Part shown: positions 47,540-57,237 of the stretch, piece after piece
Layout of the letters: the number at the start of each line of letters is the position of its first letter
Numbering within the stretch: the first letter of the stretch is position 1
From: Rhodanobacter sp. AS-Z3
Lineage (GTDB): Bacteria > Pseudomonadota > Gammaproteobacteria > Xanthomonadales > Rhodanobacteraceae
Direction: 5' to 3'
Assembly (NCBI RefSeq): GCF_029224025.1
Contig: NZ_CP119392.1
Span: 2,751,001 to 2,815,000, forward strand
DNA: 64,000 bases
Translations under genes and position numbers: made by a program
Notes under the pieces: generated by a model
Database searches by the model: none
Seen by the model: only the letters and a program-made list of their open reading frames with translations
What the model was told of the DNA's origin: nothing

Positions 47540-48063
47540 ATCATCCCGCCGGCACCATCCACTACTTCGACATGGCGAGTCCGGTCGGCCTGCTGCGTCT
47601 GATTGCCGATGACGAGGGCCTGCGCGAGATCTGGTTCGAACGCGAGGATCGGCCGGAAGCGGTGCAGCCGACATGGGTTCAAGCAAACGGCTCGCAACTG
47701 CCTGCACCGATCGCTGCCACGCGCAAACAATTGCAGGAATATTTCGCCGGCAAACGCCAGCACTTCGAACTGCCACTGCATCCCGTGGGCACGCCGTTTC
47801 AGTTGAGCGTGTGGCAACAACTGCGGCTGATTCCCTACGGCACCACGATCAGCTACGGCGAACTGGCCCGCCGCGTGGGCAACCCGAATGCATCAAGGGC
47901 GGTGGGCGCCGCGAACGGCCGCAACCCGTTGTCGATCGTGGTGCCGTGCCACCGGGTGATCGGCAGCAACGGCAGCCTCACCGGCTTCAGCGGCGGGCTG
48001 CCAATCAAGCAGAAGCTGCTGGCGCTGGAGCAGCGCACGACGGGTGGCGATCTTTTCGGCTGA
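47536..48063 (+). CDS. ogt: O6-methylguanine-DNA methyltransferase
   Basis: 175 residues. Suicide repair protein transferring methyl from O6-methylguanine to its own Cys in the [17 protein letters not shown] active site. The HTH region ([30 protein letters not shown]) has the Arg finger, and the C-terminal [18 protein letters not shown] matches. Translationally coupled to the upstream Ada/AlkA protein, forming a compact alkylation-damage operon. Confidence 0.96.
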   Translation: MNHPAGTIHYFDMASPVGLLRLIADDEGLREIWFEREDRPEAVQPTWVQANGSQLPAPIAATRKQLQEYFAGKRQHFELPLHPVGTPFQLSVWQQLRLIPYGTTISYGELARRVGNPNASRAVGAANGRNPLSIVVPCHRVIGSNGSLTGFSGGLPIKQKLLALEQRTTGGDLFG

Positions 48064-48111
48064 AGAACGCCGATACCGGGCGCAGCAATGCCGCTGCGCG
48101 AAAACCTTCGC

Positions 48112-48525
48112 TCAGTGGCCGTGCTTTTTCACAACCGCTGGCGATGGCGCCGTCACGCTTGGCGACGCTGGCGTATCACGCTCGCGGTTCACCAAAGCCT
48201 GCATGGCGGCACGATCACGATCGTGTTGCGCCTGCTCAGCGCTGTCGAGTTGCGCGCGACTGCGCGGATCATTCGCCGACGGGCGCTTTGCGTTGTCGGA
48301 AACAGACTGGTGCAATTGCTGCTCCAGCTGGCTCTTGTGCAAATCGTCGCGCACTTTCTGCTGCTGGGTATCCTGCTGGAAACTCGCGCTGGACGCTGGT
48401 GGTCGAGTCGCCGACTGCATGGCGGCTTGCCACGCGGCGGCCGTACCCATCGGCGCGAACGCGATCACACCGGCCAGCAGGCCGCGTTGCAACGAAACGG
48501 ATCGAACAAAACGTGCCTTGGTCAT
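48112..48525 (-). CDS. Small exported protein of unknown function
   Basis: 137 residues with an N-terminal signal peptide (LLAGVIAFAPMGTAAAW). The mature part is Gln/Asp/Arg-rich and mostly helical, with likely coiled coil between about 45 and 115 (DTQQQKVRDDLHKSQLEQQL), ending in a Pro/Ser tail and KKHGH. No family recognised. Convergent with ogt and divergent from the NPP gene. Confidence 0.65.
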   Translation of the reverse strand: MTKARFVRSVSLQRGLLAGVIAFAPMGTAAAWQAAMQSATRPPASSASFQQDTQQQKVRDDLHKSQLEQQLHQSVSDNAKRPSANDPRSRAQLDSAEQAQHDRDRAAMQALVNRERDTPASPSVTAPSPAVVKKHGH

Positions 48526-48577
48526 AAAGGTGCGCGATCATGTGGGGAGGATTTCAACGAATCGTAAGGCTGTGCTC

Positions 48578-49852
48578 ATGAAAATAGTGTTTCGCCTGCT
48601 GTGGTGTGCTACGGCAGCATTCATCTGCGGTTGTGCCACCGAACAACCCCGCACCAGTACCACCGCAATCCACAAGCCCACGCCGCTGCTGCTGATCTCG
48701 ATCGACGCGTACCGTCACGACTACCTGCAACGCGGCTTCAGCCCGACGCTGGCAGCGCTAGCCGAGGGCGGTGTGCGCGCCGCGTCGATGCAACCTTCGT
48801 TTCCGTCGCTGACGTTTCCGAACCACTACACGCTGGTCACCGGGCTCACCCCCGACCACCATGGCGTGGTCAACAACACCATGTTCGACCCGCAACTGGG
48901 CAAGTTTTCGCTGAGCAGCCGCAAGGCGGTCAGCGACGGTCGCTGGTGGGCGGAAGGCACGCCAATCTGGGAGACCGCCGATCAGCATGGCCTGCGTACG
49001 GCCACGATGTTCTGGCCTGGCTCCGAGGCGAATATCCACGGTCACCAGCCGGATTACTGGAAGCCGTTCGACGACAACGTCAGCTCGATCCAGCGTGTCG
49101 ATCAGGTCTTGGCGTGGCTGGATCTACCTGCGGCGGAACGACCCAGCTTCCTCACCCTGTATTTCGACGCGGTCGACCACGCCGGCCATAAATTCGGGCC
49201 GGATACGCCGCAGGTGAACGATGCGCTGCGTGAAACGGATGCGGCGATGGCGCATCTGGTGCAGGGGCTGAAGCAGCGCAGTTTGTTCAACCGGATCAAC
49301 CTGATCGTGGTTTCCGATCACGGCATGGCTTCCGTGCCTGAAGTAAACAGCGTGATGATGGATCAGCTGATTCCGCTGGATCAGGTGCAGACCGTGAGCA
49401 TGGGCATCCTGGCTGGCTTCAACCCGAAATCCGACAGCAGCGAGGATCGCGCGAATTTCGACAAGATCGAGAACACCCTTGTACAACCGCAAGACCACAT
49501 GCAGTGCTGGGACAAGACCCGCGTGCCGGCGCGACTGGCCTATGGACACAACGCACGCGTGCCGCAGTTGTTGTGTCTGGCGAATGTGCACTGGCGCATC
49601 ACCACCAGCGACTACGCGGCCAAGCGCAAGGGCCGGGTCAGCATCGGCGAACACGGCTTCGACAATGTCGAGCCGACGATGCAGGCCATTTTCGTGGCGC
49701 ACGGGCCAAGCTTCCGCACCGGCGTGCAGGTAGCGGCGTTCCCGAATGTGGACGTCTATCCGCTGATGACCCACCTGCTCGACCTGCCGCCCGCAGCGAA
49801 TGACGGCAACTACGACGCGGTGAAGGACATGCTGAAACCTGACGCACGCTGA
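48578..49852 (+). CDS. Ectonucleotide pyrophosphatase/phosphodiesterase family lipoprotein
   Basis: 424 residues from an ATG at 48578. The signal ends in a lipobox-like ICGC (ATAAFICGCATE). Alkaline-phosphatase-superfamily core: metal Asp in LLISIDAYRHDYL, nucleophile Thr in PSLTFPNHYTLVTGL, then DAVDHAGHKFGP, VVSDHGM and GEHGFDN supplying the remaining zinc ligands. Hydrolyses nucleotide or phosphodiester bonds in the periplasm. The upstream open frame to 48044 has no support. Confidence 0.92.
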   Translation: MKIVFRLLWCATAAFICGCATEQPRTSTTAIHKPTPLLLISIDAYRHDYLQRGFSPTLAALAEGGVRAASMQPSFPSLTFPNHYTLVTGLTPDHHGVVNNTMFDPQLGKFSLSSRKAVSDGRWWAEGTPIWETADQHGLRTATMFWPGSEANIHGHQPDYWKPFDDNVSSIQRVDQVLAWLDLPAAERPSFLTLYFDAVDHAGHKFGPDTPQVNDALRETDAAMAHLVQGLKQRSLFNRINLIVVSDHGMASVPEVNSVMMDQLIPLDQVQTVSMGILAGFNPKSDSSEDRANFDKIENTLVQPQDHMQCWDKTRVPARLAYGHNARVPQLLCLANVHWRITTSDYAAKRKGRVSIGEHGFDNVEPTMQAIFVAHGPSFRTGVQVAAFPNVDVYPLMTHLLDLPPAANDGNYDAVKDMLKPDAR

Positions 49853-49932
49853 AGAATCATTTGCAGGGCGGGCGTGGCCCGCCGCTCCTCAGCTTGCGTG
49901 GCTGTTTCGAAAAGCCGGTGGGCGGTGCCCGC
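49853..49932. terminator. Convergent intergenic spacer with GC-rich hairpins
   Basis: Two short inverted repeats lie between convergent genes: GCGGGC-GTG-GCCCGC at 49868-49882, and GGGCG-GTGCCC downstream. No U-run follows, so terminator function is uncertain. Confidence 0.35.
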
Positions 49933-51207
49933 CTACGGCATCGCGCCCCGGCTCATCGGCGTGGGTAATGTCGCCACGTTGACCAGTGGCGGCAGGCGGA
50001 AAAGCCATAGCGAGATCAGCAGACCGGCAAGCACCAGCACGCCGACAAACAGCGCCACGCCGTTCCAGCCATGTGACGCATAGAACAAGCCACCACTGGC
50101 ACCGGCGATGCTGGAGCCCATGTAGTAGCAGAACAGGTAGACCGACGCCGCCTGCGCCTTTGCCGCACCCGCGCGACGGCCGACCCAGCTACTGACAATG
50201 GAGTGGCCACCAAAAAAACCGAAGGTGATCGCCACGATGCCGAGCATCACCAGCAGCAGTGGCTCGGTCATGGTCAAGGCGGTGCCGCCGAGCATCAGCG
50301 CAAACGTGGTCCACAACACTTTGCGCCGGCCCAGCTTGCCGGCCAGGTGGCCCATCCATGCCGAACTGAAGGTACCGATCAGGTAGATGCCAAAGATCAA
50401 CCCAACCACGGTTTGGCTGAGGTTGTACGGCGGCGCCAGCAGGCGATAACCGAGATAGTTGTAGACCGTGACAAACGCACCCAGCAGCAGGAAGCCCTCG
50501 GCGAACAGCCACGGCAATCCACGATCATGGAAGATACCGCTGAAGCGCCCCAGGAAGGTACGCCAGTGCAAGGGCTGCTGCACGAAATGCCGCGACGGCG
50601 GCAACGCACGCCAGAAGATCAACGCAGCCAGCACGCCGATCACGCCGACCGTCGCCACGCCCACGTGCCAGCCAAAGTAGTCGGCGATCACACCGGAAAT
50701 CAGCCGCCCGCCCATGCCGCCCACCGCGCTGCCACTGATGTACAAACCCATGCCGAGGCCGACCGAATCGGGGTGCATCTCCTCGCTGACATACGTCATC
50801 GCCACCGCCGGCAGTCCGCTCAGGGTGAGGCCGAGCAGACTGCGCACGACCAGCAACGCGGTCCAATTCGGCATCACCGCCGTCACCAGCACCAGCAATG
50901 CGGAAGCCAGCAGCGAGGCGACCATGATCGACTTGCGCCCCCACGCATCGGACAGGCCGCCGGCAAACAACATAGCCACCGCCAGCACGCCGGTGGTCAG
51001 CGACAACGACATCGCCGCGCCCGCCTCACTGACCCCATAGTGCTGACTGAACTCGGGCATCAGCGGCTGCACGCAATACAGCAGGCCGAACGTGGCGAAG
51101 CCAGCCGCGAACAGCGCAAGATTGGTCTGCCGGAACGCAGGCGTGCCGTGGTGGATATACGGCACGGCGTCCATGTCAGTACTCGCCGGCACAACGGTTT
51201 GCCGCAT
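49933..51207 (-). CDS. MFS transporter (YnfM-like)
   Basis: 424 residues from an ATG at 51205-51207 with AGGA upstream; an ATG three codons earlier is also possible. Twelve predicted membrane helices. MFS motif A is GGLSDAWGRKSIM in loop 2-3 and recurs as GHLAGKLGRRKVL in loop 8-9. The LYCVQPLMPEFSQHYGVSEAGAAMSLSLTTG opening is typical of the YnfM/Bcr-like drug or solute exporters. Substrate unknown. Confidence 0.92.
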   Translation of the reverse strand: MRQTVVPASTDMDAVPYIHHGTPAFRQTNLALFAAGFATFGLLYCVQPLMPEFSQHYGVSEAGAAMSLSLTTGVLAVAMLFAGGLSDAWGRKSIMVASLLASALLVLVTAVMPNWTALLVVRSLLGLTLSGLPAVAMTYVSEEMHPDSVGLGMGLYISGSAVGGMGGRLISGVIADYFGWHVGVATVGVIGVLAALIFWRALPPSRHFVQQPLHWRTFLGRFSGIFHDRGLPWLFAEGFLLLGAFVTVYNYLGYRLLAPPYNLSQTVVGLIFGIYLIGTFSSAWMGHLAGKLGRRKVLWTTFALMLGGTALTMTEPLLLVMLGIVAITFGFFGGHSIVSSWVGRRAGAAKAQAASVYLFCYYMGSSIAGASGGLFYASHGWNGVALFVGVLVLAGLLISLWLFRLPPLVNVATLPTPMSRGAMP

Positions 51208-51306
51208 GGTTTTCATCCTGTAGTCGCAACGTCGCAACGCGATGCTCGTCAAGCATAGGCCGATCGCCCGCAGCAGCGAATCAACGCCACCAAAACACGT
51301 ACCGCC

Positions 51307-52293
51307 TCAGGCACTGCGATCGGTACGCAACGCCCGCACCGCCTCGTCATCACCCGCTGCACCGCGGCCACTGACCCAGCCGAACAGCGCGATGCCGACG
51401 ATGATTGCCAGCGCGCCGAACGCAGCGTAACCACGCGGCCAAGATTCACCAAGGAACAACACGCCAAGCACGGTGGCGAACAACAATTCCGCCGCCTGCA
51501 TGGCTTCCACCGCCGCCAACGCGGTGGGCTCGCTGCGCACCATGTCGGTGGCACGGAAGAACAGGATCGTGGCGATGGTGCCGGATGACAGCGCCACGCC
51601 ACCGGCCAGCAAGCCTTCGCGCAGCGTCGGTGGTCCAATCGTCAACCAGGCAATCAGCGCGAACACCAGCCACAACGGCCAGCTGCACAGCGTCATGCCG
51701 AATACCCGTTGCACCGCATTGATACGCGTACTGCCCTGTTCCAGATGCAACAGCAACTTGCGGTTGCCCAACGGATAGGCGAACGCGGAAAGCACCACGG
51801 CGCCAATCGCCAACCAGTCGTTCGGACTCAAGTGGCCATGCGCGTGGCCCCATTGCAACGCAAACACACCGCCGACGATCAACGCGCCGATTGCCAAGGT
51901 GCGCCAGGCCAGCTGGCGGCGGTCGTCGCGATAAATCAACGGCGCCAGCAACGGCCCCGCCAGCACGGTGGTCTGGAAGCTGCCGGCAATCAACCACGAC
52001 GGCCCGCTGTTTGCCGCCCAGGTAAGCGGAATGCCAAACAGTACAAAACCAACGCCGCTCCACAGCAACCACGGCCGCGCATGCCGGCGCAGCTCACCCG
52101 GCAACTCGCCCAGGCCGCCCTGAAACGGCAGCACCACCGCCAGCATTGGCAAGGTCAGCAGATAGCGCAGGATCACCGCCCACGCCCAGTGGCCACCACC
52201 AGCGACGAGACTGCGGTTGAGCACGTAGGTAAACGTGAAGAACAGCGCCGAGATCAGCGCCAATCCTACCGCGAACAGGGCATTCGAACGCAT
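51307..52293 (-). CDS. DMT-superfamily (EamA-like) multidrug resistance efflux transporter family protein
   Basis: 328 residues from an ATG at 52291-52293; the frame extends further but without protein-like sequence. Ten predicted membrane helices in two EamA halves, opening with ALFAVGLALISALFFTFTYVLNRSL and a second unit around LLAGGVALSSGTIATILFFRATD. The AVEAMQAAELLFATVLGVLFLGESWP block is the typical end of the EamA domain. Substrate unknown. Confidence 0.88.
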   Translation of the reverse strand: MRSNALFAVGLALISALFFTFTYVLNRSLVAGGGHWAWAVILRYLLTLPMLAVVLPFQGGLGELPGELRRHARPWLLWSGVGFVLFGIPLTWAANSGPSWLIAGSFQTTVLAGPLLAPLIYRDDRRQLAWRTLAIGALIVGGVFALQWGHAHGHLSPNDWLAIGAVVLSAFAYPLGNRKLLLHLEQGSTRINAVQRVFGMTLCSWPLWLVFALIAWLTIGPPTLREGLLAGGVALSSGTIATILFFRATDMVRSEPTALAAVEAMQAAELLFATVLGVLFLGESWPRGYAAFGALAIIVGIALFGWVSGRGAAGDDEAVRALRTDRSA

Positions 52294-52373
52294 GCTGCGT
52301 GAGTCGGCGAAAGAATGGCAGTGTGGCAAATCAAAGCGCGCTTGCGTAGAGGCGTGCGCCGTCGTGTTCGAGC

Positions 52374-52568
52374 TTACCGATAGCGCCAGTAACCGCCGAC
52401 CCAGATGCGGCTGGGGCCCCAATAACCCGGAACCCAGATCCGTGCATGGACAGGCTCCACCACGCTGACACGGGCGACGTGGCGCGGGGCGGCCACGATG
52501 CAACCGCTGAGCGAGGCGCCACCGGCGAGTAGCACGCCAAGGGCAAGACAAGCGGGAATTCGACGCAT
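52374..52568 (-). CDS. Small lipoprotein with WxxGYW repeats (YXWGXW family)
   Basis: 64 residues from an ATG at 52566-52568 with GGAG upstream. Lipobox LSGC (LLAGGASLSGCIVAA). The C-terminus carries two WVPGYWG / WVGGYWR motifs typical of YXWGXW-repeat envelope proteins, normally longer with more repeats. Role unknown, probably envelope-associated. Confidence 0.75.
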   Translation of the reverse strand: MRRIPACLALGVLLAGGASLSGCIVAAPRHVARVSVVEPVHARIWVPGYWGPSRIWVGGYWRYR

Positions 52569-52667
52569 GGGACACTCCGTTCGTGGCAAGTGTCGAGAAA
52601 AACGTCGTTGCCACCCGCTGCGATGACAGCTACACCGCGCTCCGATGGCGAGCGTTCATGTTGCGCC

Positions 52668-54038
52668 TCAGTGCGTGCCGATCGTGTCCACGGCAGCGCG
52701 ATAACGAGCCGCAATGCGTTCCTCATCACGATGCCTGAAATTGCGTACCTGCCAGCGGCCACCCACCATCACGTCGCGCACCAACGGGGTATTGCCCGCG
52801 AACAGGAAGCTGTCGATCAGCGAGCGTGCATCACGGGCGGCCAGCAAGGGCGAAGAGTCATCGAGCACGATCAGGTCGGCGCGCACGCCCGCACGCAGTG
52901 CGCCAATCGGCGCACCACTGGCTTGTGCGCCGCCGTTCAATGCCGCGCGCCACAGGGTTTCGCCGACGCTGTCACCCTGCCGCCGCGCCGCGATGTTGCG
53001 GTGGCGACTGAGCAGGCGCTGGCCGTATTCCAGCCAGCGCAGTTCCTCCACTGGCGAGATCGAGATGTGCGAATCCGAACCAATGCCCAGCTTGCCGCCG
53101 GCGTCAAGAAAGTCGGCGAGCGGAAACAGGCCATCACCAAGGTTTGCCTCGGTCGTGGGACACAGCCCGGCGACGGCGCCGCTGCGAGCCAGTTGCAAGG
53201 TCTCCGCTTCCGTCAGATGCGTTGCATGCACGAGACACCAGCGGGCATCGACCGCGGCATGATCGAACAGCCATTCGACCGGTCGTGCGCCACGCGTAGC
53301 CAGGCAGTCCTGTACTTCGCCGATCTGCTCCGCGATGTGAATGTGGATCGGGCCGGTCTGCGCCAGCTCGCTGGCCAGCACGTCGCGCAAGGCCAGCTCG
53401 GGTACCGCTCGCAGCGAATGCAGCGCGATACCCACGCGAACGTCGTCGCTTTCGTGCGCACGCAGCGTCTCCAGCAAACGCAAATAGCTGTCCACCGAAT
53501 GACCAAAGCGACGCTGCCGCGCGCTGAGCGCACGCCCGTCGAAACCGCCGCTCATGTAAAGCACCGGCAGCAAGGTGAGACCGATGCCCGCTTCCCGTGC
53601 CGCCTCGATCAAGGCCAGCGACATCTCTTCCGGCTGCGCGTAAGCCGTGCCATCGGGCTGGTGGTGCAGGTAGTGGAATTCGCAGACGTGGGTATAGCCG
53701 GCCTTGAGCATCTCCACGTAGAGCTGGGCGGCAATCGCCTTGAGCTGGTCCGGATTGATCGCTGCCGCGAACGCATACATCGTCTCGCGCCAGCTCCAGA
53801 AACTGTCGTCGGCCTTGCTGCGGCGCTCGGCCAGACCGGCCATGGCGCGCTGGAACGCGTGCGAGTGCAGATTCGGCATGCCGGGCAATACCCAGCGGCC
53901 GATCTGTTCGGTCGGCCCGGTCGGGTTGTCGAACAGCACACCGGCTGGCGACAGCCCGAAACCGCCATCGATCTGCCAGCCATTGTCACGCCATAGTTGA
54001 CTGGCCTTGAACCCGGATGGACTGGTCGACTCGCTCAT
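52668..54038 (-). CDS. hutF: Formimidoylglutamate deiminase
   Basis: 456 residues from an ATG at 54036-54038. Amidohydrolase-superfamily enzyme converting N-formimidoyl-L-glutamate to N-formyl-L-glutamate + NH3 in the five-step histidine pathway. Metal site HSHAFQR (HxH), HIAEQIGEVQDC, a His in CLVHATHLTE and Asp in GIGSDSHISISP. The WSWRETMYAFAAAINPDQLKAIA segment is characteristic of HutF. N-formylglutamate deformylase (hutG), the next step, is not in the window. Confidence 0.95.
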   Translation of the reverse strand: MSESTSPSGFKASQLWRDNGWQIDGGFGLSPAGVLFDNPTGPTEQIGRWVLPGMPNLHSHAFQRAMAGLAERRSKADDSFWSWRETMYAFAAAINPDQLKAIAAQLYVEMLKAGYTHVCEFHYLHHQPDGTAYAQPEEMSLALIEAAREAGIGLTLLPVLYMSGGFDGRALSARQRRFGHSVDSYLRLLETLRAHESDDVRVGIALHSLRAVPELALRDVLASELAQTGPIHIHIAEQIGEVQDCLATRGARPVEWLFDHAAVDARWCLVHATHLTEAETLQLARSGAVAGLCPTTEANLGDGLFPLADFLDAGGKLGIGSDSHISISPVEELRWLEYGQRLLSRHRNIAARRQGDSVGETLWRAALNGGAQASGAPIGALRAGVRADLIVLDDSSPLLAARDARSLIDSFLFAGNTPLVRDVMVGGRWQVRNFRHRDEERIAARYRAAVDTIGTH

Positions 54039-54131
54039 AAAGCTTGCTCCGCTAACGAATGACGCAGTGTAACCGTCACCTGCATCGCTCTTCTTCACCT
54101 CGTCACAAAGTCGACTGTGCATAATATGGGG

Positions 54132-55691
54132 ATGACCAAGAAAACCAGCGAAAACACCCCGAAGCTGCTGCTGCGCCAGGCGCAACTGAGCGACGTGCCG
54201 CAACTGGCAGAGCTGACTGCGCGCATCTACACGGCCGAATGGGGCCACTCACAGGAAATGCTGCGCTCCCAGCAGACGCACTTTCCCGAAGGCCAGTTCG
54301 TGGTCGAATACGAGGGCCGGATCGTTGGCTATTGCGCCACCTTCCGTATCGACGAGGAAACCGCGCTGGCGCCGCACACCTGGTCGCAGATCACCGGCGG
54401 CGGCATGGGTTCACGCCACAAGCCCGACGGCAACTGGCTTTACGGGATGGAAGTGGTGGTTCACCCGGACTACCGCGGCATGCGCATCGGACAGCGGCTG
54501 TACCACGCACGCAAGCGTCTGTGCACGGACCTGAAACTGCGCGGCATCGTGTTCGGCGGACGCATTCCCGGGCTGGCGAAAAACCTGCAGCGCTATGGCA
54601 GCGCCGAGAACTATGTGCAGGCGGTGGTGGACGGCAAGCGGCGCGACCTGACCTTGAGTTTTCAGCTGCACAATGATTTTGAAGTGCTCGGCCTGCTGCG
54701 AGCCTACGTACCCTCGGATCACGAATCGCTGGGGTACGCGGTGCACCTTGCGTGGCGTAATCCGCGCCTGCTCGACCAGCCGGACATGCCGCCCATTTCC
54801 TCGCAACGGAATCTGCCGGACTCGGTGCGCGTGGCCTCGGTGCAATACCAGCAGCGCAAGATCAAGTCGTTCGAGGAATTCGCCACGCAAGTGGAATACT
54901 TCACCGACATCGCCGCCGACTACAGCGCCGACTTCGTCACCTTCCCCGAGTTGATCACGCTGCAATTGCTGTCAATCGAGAACACCGAGCTGTCGCCGGT
55001 GGAATCGATCCGCAAGCTGAGTCAGTACACGCCACAGGTGAAAGAGCTGTTCAGCCGATTGGCCGTCCATTACAACATCAACATCATCGCCGGCACCCAT
55101 CCGACCGAACAGGCCAATGGCGACATCCACAATGTCTGCTACGTCTGCCTGCGCGACGGCTCGCTGCACGAACGCGAGAAGCTGCATCCCACGCCGAGCG
55201 AACGCAATGTGTGGAACATCACCGGCGGCGACAGCGCGGCCACCATCCTGACTGACTGCGGCCCGATCGGCGTGATGATCTGCTACGACTCGGAGTTCCC
55301 CGAAGTGGCTCGCCATCTGACTGATCAAGGCGCGTTGATCCTGTTCGTACCGTTCTGCACCGACGTGCGCGAGGGCTATTTGCGCGTGCGCTATTGCTCG
55401 CAGGCGCGGGCGATCGAAAATCAGTGCTACGTGGTTTTGTCCGGCAATGTGGGCAATCTGCCGGGCGTAAATAATTTCGATATCCAGTACGGACAAAGCT
55501 GCATTCTCACGCCCAGTGATTTTCCGTTTGCCCGCGACGGCATTGCTGCCGACTCCACGCCGAACATCGAGACCGTGCTGTTTGCCGATCTGCGTCTGGA
55601 AAGCATCGCTCGTGCGCGCAACGCCGGCGCGGTAACCAACTTGAAGGATCGCCGCTTCGATCTCTACGAGACTCGCTGGCGGCCACGCTAA
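54132..55691 (+). CDS. GNAT acetyltransferase-carbon-nitrogen hydrolase (nitrilase) fusion
   Basis: 519 residues from an ATG at 54132; GTG/ATG codons at 54117 and 54126 are alternatives. The N-terminal GNAT domain (about 10-190) has GMEVVVHPDYRGMRIGQRLYHARK for acetyl-CoA. The C-terminal nitrilase domain (about 225-510) has the Glu-Lys-Cys triad: TFPELITL, REKLHPTPSE and GVMICYDSEFPE. This two-domain form is known in bacteria, but its substrate is not established; an N-acylamide turnover role is likely. Confidence 0.92.
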   Translation: MTKKTSENTPKLLLRQAQLSDVPQLAELTARIYTAEWGHSQEMLRSQQTHFPEGQFVVEYEGRIVGYCATFRIDEETALAPHTWSQITGGGMGSRHKPDGNWLYGMEVVVHPDYRGMRIGQRLYHARKRLCTDLKLRGIVFGGRIPGLAKNLQRYGSAENYVQAVVDGKRRDLTLSFQLHNDFEVLGLLRAYVPSDHESLGYAVHLAWRNPRLLDQPDMPPISSQRNLPDSVRVASVQYQQRKIKSFEEFATQVEYFTDIAADYSADFVTFPELITLQLLSIENTELSPVESIRKLSQYTPQVKELFSRLAVHYNINIIAGTHPTEQANGDIHNVCYVCLRDGSLHEREKLHPTPSERNVWNITGGDSAATILTDCGPIGVMICYDSEFPEVARHLTDQGALILFVPFCTDVREGYLRVRYCSQARAIENQCYVVLSGNVGNLPGVNNFDIQYGQSCILTPSDFPFARDGIAADSTPNIETVLFADLRLESIARARNAGAVTNLKDRRFDLYETRWRPR

Positions 55692-55721
55692 AAGCGTCGT
55701 CAGCCCGTGGGGTCTGCGATA

Positions 55722-57230
55722 ATGGCCGACATGTCCGATTCGCCGAAGCCCTCGTCCAAGTCATCGAACCCGCGCCTGCAGGCGCTGCTCGGTCATGAGT
55801 TCTTCGCGCCACACCACTGGAAACGCCGACTGGTGTTGTGGTGCGGCGCGGTGCTGGTGGCGCTGGCGGCGATTCTGTTTGCCAAGGCCAGCGTGTGGTC
55901 TTACCAGCTGTTCCTGAAAATTCTCAGCCATGGTTTCTGGATACCGCTGATTCTTACCCCCATCGTCTTCGGCCTGCTCGCCTGGGCCACCGAGGGCAAG
56001 CTGCGCGCCACGCGTGGCAGCGGCATCCCGCAAGTCATCGGGACGCTGCATATCGAAGACGAGAGCTTCCGCGCACGCATGCTGTCGCTGCCGATCGCTG
56101 CCGGGAAGATGCTGCTGACCCTGATCGCGCTGGCCGTGGGTGCGTCCATCGGTCGTGAGGGACCAACCGTGCATGTCAGTGCCGGCCTGTTTCACTGGTT
56201 GGGTCGTCGCTTCGGATTCACCGATCCCAAGGCCGCATCGCGCTTCATCCTGGCCGGCGGTGCCGCCGGTATTGCAGCAGCGTTCAACACACCGCTGGCC
56301 GGTGTGGTGTTCGCGATCGAGGAACTTGCCGGCACCTTCGAGCATCGCTTCAGCGGCTTGCTGCTCACCGCCGTCATCATCGGCGGCGTGGTCTCGCTCG
56401 GCATCATGGGTAACTATTCGTATTTCGGCGAAGTCAACGCCAGCCTTCCGTTCGGCCGCGCGTGGCTGGCGGTGTTGCTGACAGGCGTGATCGGCGGGCT
56501 GCTCGGCGGACTGTTCGCACGACTGATCCTGCTGAGTCAGCATGGTGCGCTGGCCCAGATCGGACGCCTGCGCGCGCGCTGGCCGGTGTTCTTCGCCGTC
56601 GGTTGCGGCCTGGCGCTCGCGGTGATCGGCGTGTGCACACACAACAGCGTCTACGGCACCGGTTACGACCAGGCCAGGGCGATTGTGCAGGGCGCGGCAA
56701 CCATGCCCGAGCAGAGCTTCGGCATCGCCAAGTTGCTGGCCAACGTGGTGTCCTACTGGGCCGGCATTCCCGGCGGCATCTTCTCACCGGCACTGGCAGT
56801 CGGCGCCGGTCTGGGTCAGAACATCGCCCACTTCCTGCCCGATACGCCGGCGGCTGCGGTGGTGCTGCTGGGCATGAGCGCCTACCTCGCGGGTGTCACC
56901 GGTGCGCCACTGACCTCGGCCGTGATCGCGATGGAGCTGAGCGACAACCAGGATATGGTGATTCCGATCATGGCCGCCTGCCTGCTCGCCCGCGCCGCCG
57001 CCTCGCTGTTCTGCCCGACGCCGGTGTATCGCGATTTTGCCGAACGCATGGTGCAGGACTTCGAACGGCAACAGGCCAGTCAGCGTCAAAGCCAGGATGT
57101 GGTCTACGAACTGACCGAAGATCCGTTCGACGAACAGATCGATACACCGCCGATAACCGGACGTACCACCGCCTTTACCGAGTCAGCGGCGGAAGCCGAT
57201 CGGCCCACGACCCAGACGCCACCGGATTGA
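55722..57230 (+). CDS. CLC-family chloride/proton antiporter-like protein
   Basis: 502 residues with about ten to twelve helices. Chloride-selectivity motifs: GSGIPQV, GREGP (gating Glu) and GGIFSPAL. The AIEEL segment carries the internal proton Glu typical of exchangers rather than channels. A ~60-residue acidic cytosolic tail without CBS domains follows. Start ATG 55722 (GGGG eight bases upstream) or 55731. Confidence 0.93.
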   Translation: MADMSDSPKPSSKSSNPRLQALLGHEFFAPHHWKRRLVLWCGAVLVALAAILFAKASVWSYQLFLKILSHGFWIPLILTPIVFGLLAWATEGKLRATRGSGIPQVIGTLHIEDESFRARMLSLPIAAGKMLLTLIALAVGASIGREGPTVHVSAGLFHWLGRRFGFTDPKAASRFILAGGAAGIAAAFNTPLAGVVFAIEELAGTFEHRFSGLLLTAVIIGGVVSLGIMGNYSYFGEVNASLPFGRAWLAVLLTGVIGGLLGGLFARLILLSQHGALAQIGRLRARWPVFFAVGCGLALAVIGVCTHNSVYGTGYDQARAIVQGAATMPEQSFGIAKLLANVVSYWAGIPGGIFSPALAVGAGLGQNIAHFLPDTPAAAVVLLGMSAYLAGVTGAPLTSAVIAMELSDNQDMVIPIMAACLLARAAASLFCPTPVYRDFAERMVQDFERQQASQRQSQDVVYELTEDPFDEQIDTPPITGRTTAFTESAAEADRPTTQTPPD

Positions 57231-57237
57231 TGACGCG

